From Allocoprobacillus halotolerans (GTDB lineage Bacteria; Bacillota_I; Bacilli_A; Erysipelotrichales; Coprobacillaceae), in NCBI RefSeq assembly GCF_024399475.1, contig NZ_CP101620.1:1283608-1347607 (forward strand): 64,000 nucleotides of DNA, given 5' to 3'. The position numbers and the translations under genes are program-made. Below the pieces are notes generated by a model. It was not told where the DNA came from, searched no databases, and saw nothing but the letters and a program-made list of their open reading frames with translations. This document shows positions 9,215 through 18,731 of the stretch, one piece after another. Position 1 is the first letter of the stretch. Each line of letters opens with the position of its first letter.

Positions 9215-10038
9215 ATGTTTGAAGATATGATGAAACAAGTTAGACAAGTTAAACCATTGATTCATTGTATAACCAATAAGGTAACAATGAATGATTGTGC
9301 CAATGCATTATTGGCAGTTGGCGGAAGTCCAATTATGGCAGATGATGAAGCTGAAGTAGAAGATATTACATCTATTTGTCAGGGATTAGTGATTAATATT
9401 GGTACATTAAATCAAGCCACGATTCCTTCCATGATAAAAGCAGGAAAAAAGCCAATGAACTTCACCATCCCGTCTTATTGGATCCAGTAGGAATAGGGGC
9501 AAGTCAGTTACGTCACCAAACCGTTAAACAGCTAATTAATCAAGTTCATTTTGATGTGATAAGAGGAAATATTTCTGAAATGAAAGCCTTGATGAATATG
9601 CAGTCTTTATCAAGGGGTGTTGATGCCAATGAGGCAGATACTATCACTGATGATAATTTAGATAAAAATATTGCTTGGTTACAACAGTTAAGTTTGAAAA
9701 CAGGTGCCATTATTGCTGTAAGTGGAGCTATTGATGTCATTGTGAATGATCAGCGTGCATTTGTTGTGAAAAATGGATGCGCAGATATGTCTTTAATTAC
9801 AGGAACAGGATGCATGTTGAGTGCTATCATGTCCGCCTTTTTAACAACACACCATGATTATTCATTAGAAGCATGTGCATATGTGACAGCTTTGATGGGA
9901 TATTGTGGAGAACTGGCTAAACAAAAAGTGATGGATAAGAATTTAGGTATAGGCAGTTTAAGAGTTTATTTAATGGATTATTTATCAATGGTTAATGATA
10001 GTATGTTGAAAGAAGGAATGAAGATTGAAGAAAGATGA
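9215..10038 (+). CDS. thiM: hydroxyethylthiazole kinase ThiM (frameshifted)
   Basis: ThiM phosphorylates 4-methyl-5-hydroxyethylthiazole for thiamine salvage. The start ATG 9215 follows TTAGGAGAAAAAT. Seen motifs: HCITNKVTMNDCANALLAVGG at the N-terminus (shown in part), DPVGIGAS, and the GTGCMLSA phosphate-binding region near the C-terminus. The frame breaks near 9446-9451, where an A6 run must be A7 (GKKANELHHPVLLDPVG restored). Repaired length is about 274 aa, normal for the family. First gene of the riboswitch-controlled operon. Confidence 0.9.
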
Positions 10039-10660
10039 AATTAAACAAGCAATGCCTCTTTATTTAGTGACTGATCGTCGCTGGTTAAAAGAGCCATTAA
10101 GTGAAGCAGTGGAAAAAGCGATTCAAGGTGGGGTAACATGCATCCAATTAAGAGAAAAGCATTTGAGTCAAGAAGAATTTATCAACGAAGGTAAAACACT
10201 TTTGAATATTTGTCATCAATATCACATACCTTTAATTATTAATGATGATATAGATGTGATGTTAGAAGTAGATGCTGATGGCATTCATGTAGGACAAAAT
10301 GATATGGACGCTAAAACTGTTAGAAAAATGATTGGATCTGATAAAATATTAGGTGTGTCAGTACGCACAGTTGATCAGGCTTTAAAAGCTCAAGATAATG
10401 GAGCAGATTATTTGGGTGTGGGTTCTGTTTTTGTGACACATACCAAAGATGATGCTAAACATGTGGATATACAAACATTAAAAGTTATTTGTCAATCGGT
10501 TGATATTCCCGTTATTGCGATAGGTGGGATTGGACAAGATAATATTTTAGAATTGCAACAAAGTGGGATTGATGGAGTTGCTGTTGTGAGTGCTATTATG
10601 GCCCAGGATGATATTGTTAAAGCATCGCAAGATTTAAAAAGATTAGTCAAACAGTTATGA
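10025..10660 (+). CDS. thiE: thiamine-phosphate synthase ThiE
   Basis: A 211-aa TIM-barrel enzyme that joins HMP pyrophosphate to thiazole phosphate to make thiamine phosphate. Seen: LYLVTDRRW, CIQLREKHLS, LIINDDIDV, DGIHVGQNDMDA, and the C-terminal IAIGGIGQDN phosphate site. The chosen start is TTG 10025, overlapping the end of thiM; ATG 10052 would remove part of the N-terminal helix before LYLVTDR. Confidence 0.93.
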   Translation: MKKDEIKQAMPLYLVTDRRWLKEPLSEAVEKAIQGGVTCIQLREKHLSQEEFINEGKTLLNICHQYHIPLIINDDIDVMLEVDADGIHVGQNDMDAKTVRKMIGSDKILGVSVRTVDQALKAQDNGADYLGVGSVFVTHTKDDAKHVDIQTLKVICQSVDIPVIAIGGIGQDNILELQQSGIDGVAVVSAIMAQDDIVKASQDLKRLVKQL

Positions 10661-11289
10661 AAACATATATTATTGATTTAGATGGTACATTGGTTGATTC
10701 TATGCATATTTGGGAAGTTTTGGCTATCCATTATTTACAAAGTCTAAACAAAGATATCAAGCCAAATCTTATAGAAGATTTAAAAACCATGTCGTTAACA
10801 CAAGCCGCTATCTATCTACAAAAAGAATATGGAATAGAGAAAACTATCAAAGATATTCAAAAAGATTTTATCAAACAACTATGGAAAGAATATGAAGATG
10901 TTTCCTTGAAAGCAGGTGTTATTGAATTTTTAGAAAAATGTTATCAAGAACATCAAGATGTTATTATTTTTACTGCTAATGATTCTTTATTAACACAACA
11001 TTTATGTCAAAGATTACATATTGATCAATTTATTAAACACATTATTTCATGTCAGGATATAGGTTATGATAAAACAGATAGTCAAAGCTATCAAAAAGTA
11101 ATAGAAAAATATCATTTGGAAGATTGTATTGTGATTGAAGATGCTTATCATGCCCTAAAAAGTGCAAAAACCGCTAAGTTAAAAACATGGGCTATTTATG
11201 ATAAAGCCAATCAAAAAGAATGGAAACAGATATGTCAAATTGCCAATCAGTATTTTATGACGTTTTATGAAATGGAGGTTATTAAATGA
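10657..11289 (+). CDS. HAD-superfamily phosphatase within the thi operon
   Basis: A 210-aa HAD hydrolase. Motif I is [11 protein letters not shown] (nucleophile D8), motif II FTAND, and motif [11 protein letters not shown]. It overlaps thiE by 4 bases (ATGA) and thiD by 4 bases, so it is translationally coupled in the thiamine operon. A role in dephosphorylating thiamine phosphate or an HMP intermediate is plausible from context but not shown by the sequence. Confidence 0.8.
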   Translation: MKTYIIDLDGTLVDSMHIWEVLAIHYLQSLNKDIKPNLIEDLKTMSLTQAAIYLQKEYGIEKTIKDIQKDFIKQLWKEYEDVSLKAGVIEFLEKCYQEHQDVIIFTANDSLLTQHLCQRLHIDQFIKHIISCQDIGYDKTDSQSYQKVIEKYHLEDCIVIEDAYHALKSAKTAKLKTWAIYDKANQKEWKQICQIANQYFMTFYEMEVIK

Positions 11290-12064
11290 AAACAGTTTTA
11301 ACAATTGCTGGAACAGATCCTACAGGAGGAGCAGGAGCACAAGCAGATTTAAAAACATTTATGGCACATAAGGTGTATGGGATGAGTATTATAACTGCAT
11401 TGGTTGCGCAAAACACATTAGGTGTAAAGGATATTATGGATGTGACACCACATTTTTAGAAGAACAGTTTCAATGTGTATTTGAAGATATTTATCCCGAT
11501 GCTGTGAAGATTGGTATGGTTTCTCAGCCAGAATTGATTCATAAGATTGTTGAACAATTAAAAAAATATCAGGCAAAAAATATTGTTGTAGATCCAGTTA
11601 TGGTGTCTACAAGTGGTTCACGTCTTTTGGCAGACAGTGCTTTAGAAGCTTTGAAAAATGAATTGATTCCTATATCATGTATTATTACTCCAAATATTCC
11701 TGAGGCTGAAGTTTTGGTTAATCACCCTATTCAAAGCAAGGAAGATATGATTCAGGCTACTAAAGAAATTCAACAATGGTATCAAGGTGCTATTTTGATT
11801 AAAGGTGGACATTTTGAACAAAGAGCTGATGATTTGCTAGTGATTGATGGACAAGTTTATTGGTTAGAATGTGAACATATAGATAATCCTAATACGCATG
11901 GAACAGGATGTACTTTATCAAGTTCTATTGCATCGCATTTGGCATTAGGTTATGATTTAAAAACAAGTGTGGAAAAAGCCAAAGCATATATTACTGGTGC
12001 TTTAAAAGCAAATCTTGATTTAGGACATGGTAGTGGACCGCTCAATCATTGCTGGAATTTATAA
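11286..12064 (+). CDS. thiD: hydroxymethylpyrimidine/phosphomethylpyrimidine kinase ThiD (frameshifted)
   Basis: ThiD makes HMP pyrophosphate for ThiE. It starts at ATG 11286 with [20 protein letters not shown], the canonical N-terminus, and later has [23 protein letters not shown] and the [11 protein letters not shown] anion hole. The frame is lost near 11453, where T5 should be T6 (PHFLEEQFQ restored). Repaired length is about 259 aa. Last gene of the TPP-controlled operon. Confidence 0.9.
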
Positions 12065-12106
12065 GAGTTTGTTGTGAAGATTACAGGATTTATAGGGTAA
12101 GTATGA

Positions 12107-12216
12107 TATAATGGCATCAAGACATGTCATTAAGGTTTGCTGTCGAGTAAACCAGAGAGCATTGGTTTCGTATCGTTAGGCCATTGAAGATACGAAAATC
12201 AATGCTTTTATTTTAT
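12107..12216 (+). promoter_or_regulatory. leader with extended -10 promoter and attenuator hairpin
   Basis: An extended -10 (TGATATAAT, 12104-12112) starts a leader of about 110 bases. It contains a small hairpin (GGTTTGC 12134-12140 with GTAAACC 12147-12153) and then a 17-bp terminator stem (12158-12174 with 12189-12206, one bulged base) followed by TTTTATTTT. The terminator ends just before the RBS of the decayed flavin gene, the layout of an attenuator or riboswitch platform. I do not recognise the upstream fold as a known class. Confidence 0.55.
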
Positions 12217-12231
12217 GGAGGAGAGATAAAA

Positions 12232-12463
12232 ATGAAAGAAATGCGTAGAAAAAGACAGGCTTTATCAAAAGAAGAATGTATAGAAGCTTTAAAAAGAGGA
12301 ACGTCAGGCAATAGAAACATTAGCGTTAAAATATTCTCCTAGTGAAAGTGAAGAAAGTCGTACACAGGAAATTGAACGTTTTTGGAAAACTTTATGTATG
12401 TTAGAATGAGATATTAAAGATATGACAGGAAAACAGGCTATTGAATTGGTACAAAAGGGGTAA
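12232..12463 (+). pseudogene. remnant of a pyridoxamine 5'-phosphate oxidase-family flavin protein
   Basis: The start after GGAGGAGAGATAAA encodes MKEMRRKRQALSKEECIEAL, the typical N-terminus of NimA-like PNPOx-family proteins. After about 25 codons the frame jumps directly to the family C-terminus: KYSPSESEE, LCMLE-stop-DIKDMTGKQAIEL. Roughly 80 central codons, including the flavin-binding barrel, are missing and there is an in-frame TGA. A large internal deletion cannot be a homopolymer error, so this is a true relic. Confidence 0.75.
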
Positions 12464-12467
12464 AAAT

Positions 12468-13769
12468 ATGGTTAAGAAAAGTTTGTTTGAATTTTTTCGT
12501 TATACTTCTTTAAATGTATTAGGGATGATTGGTTTATCATGTTATATTTTAGCGGATACTTTCTTTGTGTCTCAAGGAATAGGAACGGATGGTTTAACAG
12601 CTTTAAATTTGGCTATTCCGATTTATAGTTTTATTCATGGTAGTGGCTTAATGATTGGCATGGGTGGTGCAACAAAATATTCCATTTTAAAAAGTCAGGA
12701 ACATCATCAAGGTGCGAATAAAATTTTTACACATGTCCTTTGTTTAGCGGGATGTTTTGCTTTGATTTTTGTATTGATTGGTATCTTTTTATCAGGAACT
12801 ATTATTTCTTTATTTGTTGATCAGGGACATGTGTTTGATATGTCTAAGACTTATTTACAAGTCATTTTATTGTTTGCTCCAGCATTTTTACTTAATAATG
12901 TTTTACTTTGTTTTGTTAGAAATGATGGTGCACCACAATTATCAATGGCAGCTATGCTAGGTGGAAGTTTTTCTAATATTATTTTAGATTATATCTTTAT
13001 ATTTCCATGTCAAATGGGTATTTTTGGAGCCGTTTTTGCGACAGGATTAGCACCTATTATCAGTATGATAATTCTTTCATCGCATTTTTTATGTAAGCAT
13101 AATCAATTTTATATCCAAAAATGTCAAATACAATTAGGAAGAATTGTAGGTATTTTATCAACAGGTATTCCTTCGCTGGTAACAGAAGTTTCTTCTGGTG
13201 TTGTGATGATTGTTTTTAATGCAATTATCCTTCGATTAACAGGAAATGTGGGAGTCTCTGCTTATGGCGTTGTTGCTAATCTTTCATTAGTTATCATGGC
13301 AATTTATACAGGTATTACGCAAGGAATCCAACCATTAATGAGCAGAGACTACGGTTTAAATGATTGGGGTAATATTCAACGTATATTAAAATATGCTCTT
13401 ATCACTATGTTGGTTTTATCAGCCGTGATTTATGCTTGTATATTTTTGGAAGCAGATGTCATCACTCAAATCTTTAATAGTGAAAACAATGCCGAGTTAC
13501 AAACAATTGCCTCACAAGGCTTAAAACTTTATTTCATAGCTTGTCCATTTGCTGGATTTAATATTATTGTAGCCATGTATTTAACATCTATTGAACATCC
13601 TTATCCTGCTCAAATGATTTCCATATTAAGAGGTTTTATTATCATTATTCCAATGGCATTTCTTTTATCACAAATTGCCCAAATGAACGGTGTCTGGTGT
13701 TCTTTTCCAATTAGTGAATTGATTGTCACAACATTAGGCTGTGTTATGATGATGAAGATAAGAAAATAG
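12468..13769 (+). CDS. MATE-family multidrug/cation efflux protein
   Basis: A 433-aa polytopic inner-membrane protein with about 12 hydrophobic segments and the MATE features LADTFFVSQGIGTDGLTALNL near the N-terminus (quoted in part) and a repeat in the second half (GVSAYGVVANLSLVIMAIYT). Such pumps export drugs or metabolites using Na+ or H+. ATG 12468 is chosen because AAGGGGTAAAAAT precedes it; an in-frame TTG at 12441 lies inside the preceding relic. It shares the attenuator leader with that relic, so it may now be its only functional target. Confidence 0.88.
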   Translation: MVKKSLFEFFRYTSLNVLGMIGLSCYILADTFFVSQGIGTDGLTALNLAIPIYSFIHGSGLMIGMGGATKYSILKSQEHHQGANKIFTHVLCLAGCFALIFVLIGIFLSGTIISLFVDQGHVFDMSKTYLQVILLFAPAFLLNNVLLCFVRNDGAPQLSMAAMLGGSFSNIILDYIFIFPCQMGIFGAVFATGLAPIISMIILSSHFLCKHNQFYIQKCQIQLGRIVGILSTGIPSLVTEVSSGVVMIVFNAIILRLTGNVGVSAYGVVANLSLVIMAIYTGITQGIQPLMSRDYGLNDWGNIQRILKYALITMLVLSAVIYACIFLEADVITQIFNSENNAELQTIASQGLKLYFIACPFAGFNIIVAMYLTSIEHPYPAQMISILRGFIIIIPMAFLLSQIAQMNGVWCSFPISELIVTTLGCVMMMKIRK

Positions 13770-13776
13770 AGAGTAA

Positions 13777-13805
13777 AAAACTGTGTTGTTTTGAAACACA
13801 GTTTT
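13777..13805. terminator. bidirectional terminator
   Basis: Stem AAAACTGTGTT (13777-13787) / AACACAGTTTT (13795-13805), 7-nt loop, between the MATE gene and the convergent GNAT reading frame. Confidence 0.85.
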
Positions 13806-15291
13806 ATAATACAAATTTATAGATTTTGACTTGTCTTTTACCTTCTTGATACATATCATGAGTGGGTGGTATATCAGCAAGCTCAACAAACTCTCCACCT
13901 GCGATTTCACAAGTACGAGAAGATGCAATGTTTTCTGGAACACATGTAATGATGACATATTGAAGTTGATGCTTTTTGGCTAATTGAAATAAAAGTTGAC
14001 ACGCCTTAGCAGCATATCGATGTCCACGATAAGATTCATCTATATCATAACCAATATTTCCACCAATATAAGTAAGTTCATTATGACCGATTCTTAAATC
14101 ACAGTGTCCTATGACAGTTCCATTGTGTAGACATATTTCAAAACGATAAGCTGGAAACCATCTCTTTTCAGGAATAGCCTCACATGTTTCAACAAGCTTT
14201 AAATAGATTTCATCATTTTTTAAATCACTTACATCATAAAACATAAACTTCTCCTTATGTGATTCAAAAGCAATACATACAGGAGCAGGTATTTCAATCG
14301 TTGAATCTGTTAAAATAAGCTCTTCTGTTTCTTCGTTAAAAGTCATTACTTGGAGAAGGTTGCTACCTTGGCAGGCGATAATTAAATACTTGTCATCAAG
14401 AATCTGGAAATCTCTTGGTTCTTTACCAGTATGCACCATATATAATAAAGATATTTTTCCACTTTCTTGATTAACACGATACATCGCAATGCTGTCATGT
14501 CCACGATTAGAAACAAAGAGATGATGACCACTTTTTGTCAGACGAATAGCGGCAGCACTTGAAAAGCCGTTAAAATGTTTAGGAATACAATGAATCGCTT
14601 GGATCAATTGGAAATGCCCTTGATAATATTTAAAGACCATAATATTATTGGCAATTTCATTGACAAGATATGCAAAACGTCCATCTTTAGAGAATATCAT
14701 ATGACGAGGACCAGAACCAGGTACAATATTTAAAGTATAATCAGGATCTTCTAATAAAACACCTTGAGAGTAACGATACATGACTACTTTATCGGCTCCT
14801 AAGTCCACAGAATAAACAAACTCTTGATCTGGGGTAATGCCCACATAATGAGCATGTGGACCTGTTTGACGTTTTAATAAGTCAGGACCTAAACCAACAT
14901 GATGAACAGCACATATCTTTTGTGTAATAATACTATTTTCTAATTGATAAGAAGCTGTTGCTCCTACATGATAGTTTGCTGCAAAAAGATAACGATTGTT
15001 TTGATCAACACAAAGATGAGTATAAGAACGACCACTGGAATGATAGTTATTATTTAAAAGTAATTCATCTTTATAAATAGAAAAACTTCCTAATCCTCCA
15101 CCATTACTATGAGAACTAGCATTTTTATAAGCAACATATAAGGTATGGTTATTGCATATCATATAAGAAGGAAAATCCTGTGTTTCAATTTGTTGAACAC
15201 GTTTCATTTCTAATGTTTCTTCATTGAGTTTCATGATATAAATTCCTTTATCATGGTGTTTGCCATAACTTGACACATAAAAAACTTTCAT
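13804..15291 (-). CDS. lactonase-family beta-propeller protein read through into a GNAT acetyltransferase
   Basis: Residues 1-340 are a YbhE/Pgl-type seven-bladed propeller (6-phosphogluconolactonase family; GPHAHYVGITPD, GSGPRHMIFS, NRGHDSIAMY, GKEPRDF). Residues 345-495 are a GNAT N-acetyltransferase (GYDIDESYRGHRYAAKA, CVPENIASSRTCE). The start at 15291 has AAAGGAG eight bases upstream; ATG 15297 is too close. The join is suspicious: the GNAT has its own ATG (14244) with AAGGAG at 14251-14256. If the T4 run in GCTTTTGAA were T5, the propeller would end in PVCIAF-stop, the usual family end. I believe these are two adjacent genes: lactonase about 14260-15291 and GNAT 13804-14244. Confidence 0.75.
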   Translation of the reverse strand: MKVFYVSSYGKHHDKGIYIMKLNEETLEMKRVQQIETQDFPSYMICNNHTLYVAYKNASSHSNGGGLGSFSIYKDELLLNNNYHSSGRSYTHLCVDQNNRYLFAANYHVGATASYQLENSIITQKICAVHHVGLGPDLLKRQTGPHAHYVGITPDQEFVYSVDLGADKVVMYRYSQGVLLEDPDYTLNIVPGSGPRHMIFSKDGRFAYLVNEIANNIMVFKYYQGHFQLIQAIHCIPKHFNGFSSAAAIRLTKSGHHLFVSNRGHDSIAMYRVNQESGKISLLYMVHTGKEPRDFQILDDKYLIIACQGSNLLQVMTFNEETEELILTDSTIEIPAPVCIAFESHKEKFMFYDVSDLKNDEIYLKLVETCEAIPEKRWFPAYRFEICLHNGTVIGHCDLRIGHNELTYIGGNIGYDIDESYRGHRYAAKACQLLFQLAKKHQLQYVIITCVPENIASSRTCEIAGGEFVELADIPPTHDMYQEGKRQVKIYKFVL

Positions 15292-15404
15292 GGGCATAGC
15301 TCCTTTCGTTATATAAAATCATTTTAACATAATTATTTATGAAATAAATAAAAAAATGTATAAAAATATGGAAATAGTAAAAAAATCATAAAATTCTTTC
15401 ATAA

Positions 15405-15418
15405 TACACAAAAGTGTA
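15405..15418. promoter_or_regulatory. palindrome upstream of asnC-type regulator
   Basis: TACAC-AAAA-GTGTA at 15405-15418 in the divergent spacer between the lactonase and the AsnC-family gene, 36 bases before the regulator start. A plausible autoregulatory site; inference only. Confidence 0.35.
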
Positions 15419-15453
15419 ATACAATAGATACTATATTGAAGGAGGAAGCGAAT

Positions 15454-15946
15454 ATGGATGAAAAATTATTATTAAGTTTATTACAAAAAAATGCGAGGAT
15501 GAAGATTACTGATTTAGCGTACCACCTTAGATGAATCAAAAGATGATGTGATTGATAAATTAACAGAATTAGAGAAACAAAAAGTGATTTGTGGTTATCA
15601 TACAATTGTGAATTGGGATTTAACGAATACTGAAATTGTGACGGCTTTAATACAAGTCAATGCAAGTCCTGAAAGAGAATATGGTTATGATCGTATTGCC
15701 AGTCATATTTATAAATTTGATGAAGTGGATACAATGTATTTATTAAGTGGAAGTTTTGAATTTGTAGCTATTGTCAAAGGAAAAACAATGCAGGAAGTGG
15801 CTCATTTTGTGGCTAGTAAATTAGCATGTGTGGATGGTGTTACGGGAACATCAACTTATTTTGTTTTAAAACAATATAAGAATAATGGTGTTGTATTGAT
15901 TGAAGATGAAGATGGTAAGAACGATAGATTGGTGGTGACTCCATAA
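15454..15946 (+). CDS. Lrp/AsnC-family transcriptional regulator (frameshifted)
   Basis: The protein begins MDEKLLLSLLQKNARMKITDL, an AsnC-type helix-turn-helix, after a GGAGGAAGC RBS. One base is extra near 15518 (GCGTACC for GCTACC), after which the frame continues LDESKDDVIDKLTELEKQKVI and then the RAM ligand-binding domain (TALIQVNASPEREYGYDR). Repaired length is about 163 aa. Its stop overlaps the start of an aminotransferase (TAATG), a common Lrp-aminotransferase pairing, suggesting amino-acid-responsive control of that enzyme. Confidence 0.85.
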
Positions 15947-17123
15947 TGGATTATAATGATATTTTAAGTGATAGAGTAAAGACAATTAAACCGAGTGGTA
16001 TTAGAAAATTTTTTGATTTGGCTTCACAAATGGAAGATGTAATCTCTTTAGGTGTTGGGGAACCTGATTTTACAACACCTTGGGCTATTCGTGAAGCTGC
16101 TATTTATTCTATTGAAAAAGGAAGAACTTTTTATACTGCCAATCAAGGATTACAAGAATTAAGAGAAGAAATTTGTCGTTATTATCAAAGACGTTTTCAT
16201 GTGGATTATAATCCTAAAGAAAACTGTATTGTGACTGTTGGAGGATCAGAGGGTATTGATATTGCAATTCGTACAATTTTAAATCCTGGAGAAGAATTGA
16301 TTGTCTTAGACCCAGGATATGTTGCTTATTCACCGGGTGTTGAATTGGCAGGTGGGATTCCAGTGACTATTAATCTTCGTCAAGAAGATGAATTCAAATT
16401 AACACCAGAATTATTAAAAGCTGCGATTACTCCAAATACAAAGGCAATCTTAATTAACTATCCATCTAATCCAACTGGTGGATTTATGACAAAAAATGAT
16501 TATGAAAAGATTGTTCCAATTATCAAAGAATCTGGTATTATCGTTATTTCTGATGAAATTTATGCAGAACTGAGCTATGAGGAAGAATTTTGTTCGATTG
16601 CATCTTTTGATGAAATCAAAGATCAAGTTATTGTCGTAAGTGGTTTTTCTAAAGCTTTTGCGATGACTGGATGGCGTTTAGGTTATGTTCTCGCAAATCC
16701 CATCTTAACAAAAGCCATGAATAAAATTCATCAATATATTATTATGTCAGCACCATCTTCTGCACAATATGGAGCGATTGAAGGATTAAGACATTGTTAT
16801 GATGAAGTGTTGAAAATGCGAGATTCCTATAAAGCCAGACGTAATTTCTTAGTCAAAACTTTTAATGATATGGGTCTAGAAACATTTAAACCTCAAGGTG
16901 CCTTTTATGTCTTCCCATGTATTCGTTCAACAGGTTTAACTTCTGATGAATTTTGTGAAAAACTTTTAGAAAATCAAAAGGTTGCATGTGTTCCAGGAAC
17001 TGCATTTGGTCCTGCGGAGAAGGCTTTATTCGTGTTTCTTATGCTTACAGTTTAGAAGAATTAAAAGTCGCAACACAAAAAATAAAAATATTTGTAGATA
17101 AATGCAAAGGCAATCATGATTAG
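15946..17123 (+). CDS. class I/II PLP-dependent aminotransferase (C-terminus frameshifted)
   Basis: A fold-type I aminotransferase of the PatA/aspartate family, about 392 aa when repaired. Motifs: GVGEPDFTTPWAIREAA, NYPSNPTGG, SDEIYAELSY and the PLP lysine in SGFSKAFAMTGWRLGY. Near 17019 a G2 should be G3 (GPAGEGFIRVSYAYSLEELK), which moves the stop from 17055 to 17121-17123. The next gene then overlaps by 8 bases. The amino-acid substrate cannot be told from sequence. Confidence 0.88.
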
Positions 17124-17526
17124 AGTACTGTTATGCTGTGGTGGTGGATTTTCATCTAGCTATGTGGCAGAAAGAATGAAAAAAGAAATTGTTGAAAAGC
17201 ATTTGGATCAAGAATTGTATATGGAATTTTCTCCATTTTCGATTGCTTATGAAAGATTGGAAGATTTTGATATCATTGTTTGTTGTCCGCATTTAAATAT
17301 GTATGTTAAACAATTTATAAAAGAATATGATGTAAAAATTCCTATTTATGTTTTACCACCAAGAATGTATGGAAATATGGAAATTGATGAAATTTATCAG
17401 GATGTTCAAGATTTGTTGGTCATATATGAAGATACACATATGAATCCTGTTCATTTTCCAGGCGAAGATCATGTATTAAAAATTAAACGACATAAAGCAT
17501 ATAAACATGTTTGCAGAACATCTTAG
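17116..17526 (+). CDS. PTS lactose/cellobiose-family EIIB-like protein
   Basis: A 136-aa protein with an N-terminal P-loop-like cysteine motif VLLCCGGGFSSSYVAERM, as in the chitobiose/cellobiose EIIB fold, where a cysteine is phosphorylated. No matching EIIA or EIIC is nearby, so it is an orphan, overlapping the aminotransferase 3' end by 8 bases. It might be a regulator-linked or scavenging PTS subunit. The C-terminal 40 residues are basic and not typical of EIIB. Confidence 0.7.
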   Translation: MIRVLLCCGGGFSSSYVAERMKKEIVEKHLDQELYMEFSPFSIAYERLEDFDIIVCCPHLNMYVKQFIKEYDVKIPIYVLPPRMYGNMEIDEIYQDVQDLLVIYEDTHMNPVHFPGEDHVLKIKRHKAYKHVCRTS

Positions 17527-17545
17527 TTGATGTTCTGTATTTTTT
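17514..17545 (+). terminator. intrinsic terminator after EIIB-like gene
   Basis: Stem CAGAACATC (17514-17522) / GATGTTCTG (17529-17537), loop TTAGTT holding part of the stop codon, then TATTTTTT. Confidence 0.88.
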
Positions 17546-17601
17546 GTAAAAAGTTAGAAATAAAAAAAGAAAAATAGAAAAAAATTGCGTATATAAATAA
17601 T

Positions 17602-17674
17602 AGGAGGGTTCTTATTAAAATGATGTATATTTACAATAAGCAAATATTGTTGTATAATGTCTATGAACCCTCCT
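17602..17674 (+). promoter_or_regulatory. Rpn promoter enclosed in a 10-bp inverted repeat
   Basis: TTTACA (17630-17635) and TATAAT (17653-17658) with a 17-base spacer form a near-consensus promoter. It lies between AGGAGGGTTC (17602-17611) and its reverse complement GAACCCTCCT (17665-17674). The arms may be a regulator site or the edge of the mobile Rpn unit. Confidence 0.65.
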
Positions 17675-17698
17675 GAAATATATTGAAAGGAGGTCATT

Positions 17699-18619
17699 AT
17701 GAAAGATTTGAAAGTTGATGATGTCATTAGAGATTTCTTCAGAAATCCTGAACACTTTGCTGATATGATGAACGCTATTCTCTATGGCGGTCAGAATGTC
17801 ATTAAGCCTGATGAACTTCAAAGAATGGATACAAGTGAAATCTTTGTAGGCAATTATATTTCTAGGGAAAGAAGACGTGATGTCATCATGTTGTGGAAAG
17901 GAAAGGATTCACAGGCTATCTTGGCATTGGAAGCACAGGACCAGGTTGATTTCACAATGGTGTCAAGAACACTTCTCTATGATGCATTGACCTACAACAT
18001 GCAGGATAAGGAGTACAAGAGCTACAAGATCATGCCAGTTGTCAGCCTCGTATTGTTTCATGGCGAAGGAAGATGGACAGCAGCCACGTCACTGGTAGAA
18101 AGAATGGATATTCCTGAAAGCTTGAAGGGGATGTCAAATGACTGGAAGATGAAGATTGTAGACATCAAGGATTTGGACTATCACCTACTCAAAAATGAGG
18201 ACAATCGCAATATCGTCAAAACAGTTAATCAGATATGGAGAAAAGAGAAAGAAGATTTCAAAGGGATGGAAGTCTCAAAGACAGCCGCAAGGGTGATAGC
18301 GATACTTACGGAAAGATATGATATTTTAAAACAAGTGAGAGGAGAAGAAGGGACTATGGCAATGTGGTCATTTTGGAAAGACATTGAAGATTCAGGTATA
18401 CGAATAGGAGAAGAACGTGGAATGAAACGTGGTATGGAACTTGGCATGAAAAAAGGTATGTTGGAATTAGTTATTTTACAACTCAAAAAAGTACTAGGAA
18501 CACTCACACCTGAATTGACATTGAAAATTGAATTAAGTAATGAAGAAGAGTTAAACAATCTTGCATTACATATTACAGATATACATAGTGAAAAAGATGT
18601 TTATCAAATACTTCAATAA
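17699..18619 (+). CDS. Rpn-family recombination-promoting nuclease (PD-(D/E)XK)
   Basis: A 306-aa protein starting after GAAAGGAGGTCATT. It has the Rpn/transposase_31 pattern: N-terminal FFRNPEHFADMMNAILYGG, the nuclease core RRRDVIMLWKG...ALEAQDQVDFTM with the acidic/Q residues of the PD-(D/E)XK fold, and a C-terminal low-complexity helix rich in ERGMKRGMELGMKKGM. Rpn proteins stimulate recA-independent recombination. The central part is visibly richer in G/C and in CAG/AAG codons than its neighbours, and the gene has its own promoter and terminator, all signs of transfer. Confidence 0.85.
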   Translation: MKDLKVDDVIRDFFRNPEHFADMMNAILYGGQNVIKPDELQRMDTSEIFVGNYISRERRRDVIMLWKGKDSQAILALEAQDQVDFTMVSRTLLYDALTYNMQDKEYKSYKIMPVVSLVLFHGEGRWTAATSLVERMDIPESLKGMSNDWKMKIVDIKDLDYHLLKNEDNRNIVKTVNQIWRKEKEDFKGMEVSKTAARVIAILTERYDILKQVRGEEGTMAMWSFWKDIEDSGIRIGEERGMKRGMELGMKKGMLELVILQLKKVLGTLTPELTLKIELSNEEELNNLALHITDIHSEKDVYQILQ

Positions 18620-18628
18620 TAGAACATA

Positions 18629-18664
18629 AAGAATTTCGTCTTAATTGGCGAAGTTCTTTTTTTA
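18629..18664 (+). terminator. intrinsic terminator after rpn
   Basis: A 12-bp stem with two G-T pairs (18629-18640 with 18647-18658), loop TTAATT, then T7. Confidence 0.85.
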
Positions 18665-18731
18665 TAGGTAATATGATAAGAAGTGACTTTTTTATGATGT
18701 ATAGTATAATTAAAGTATACAGACTTGCCCC

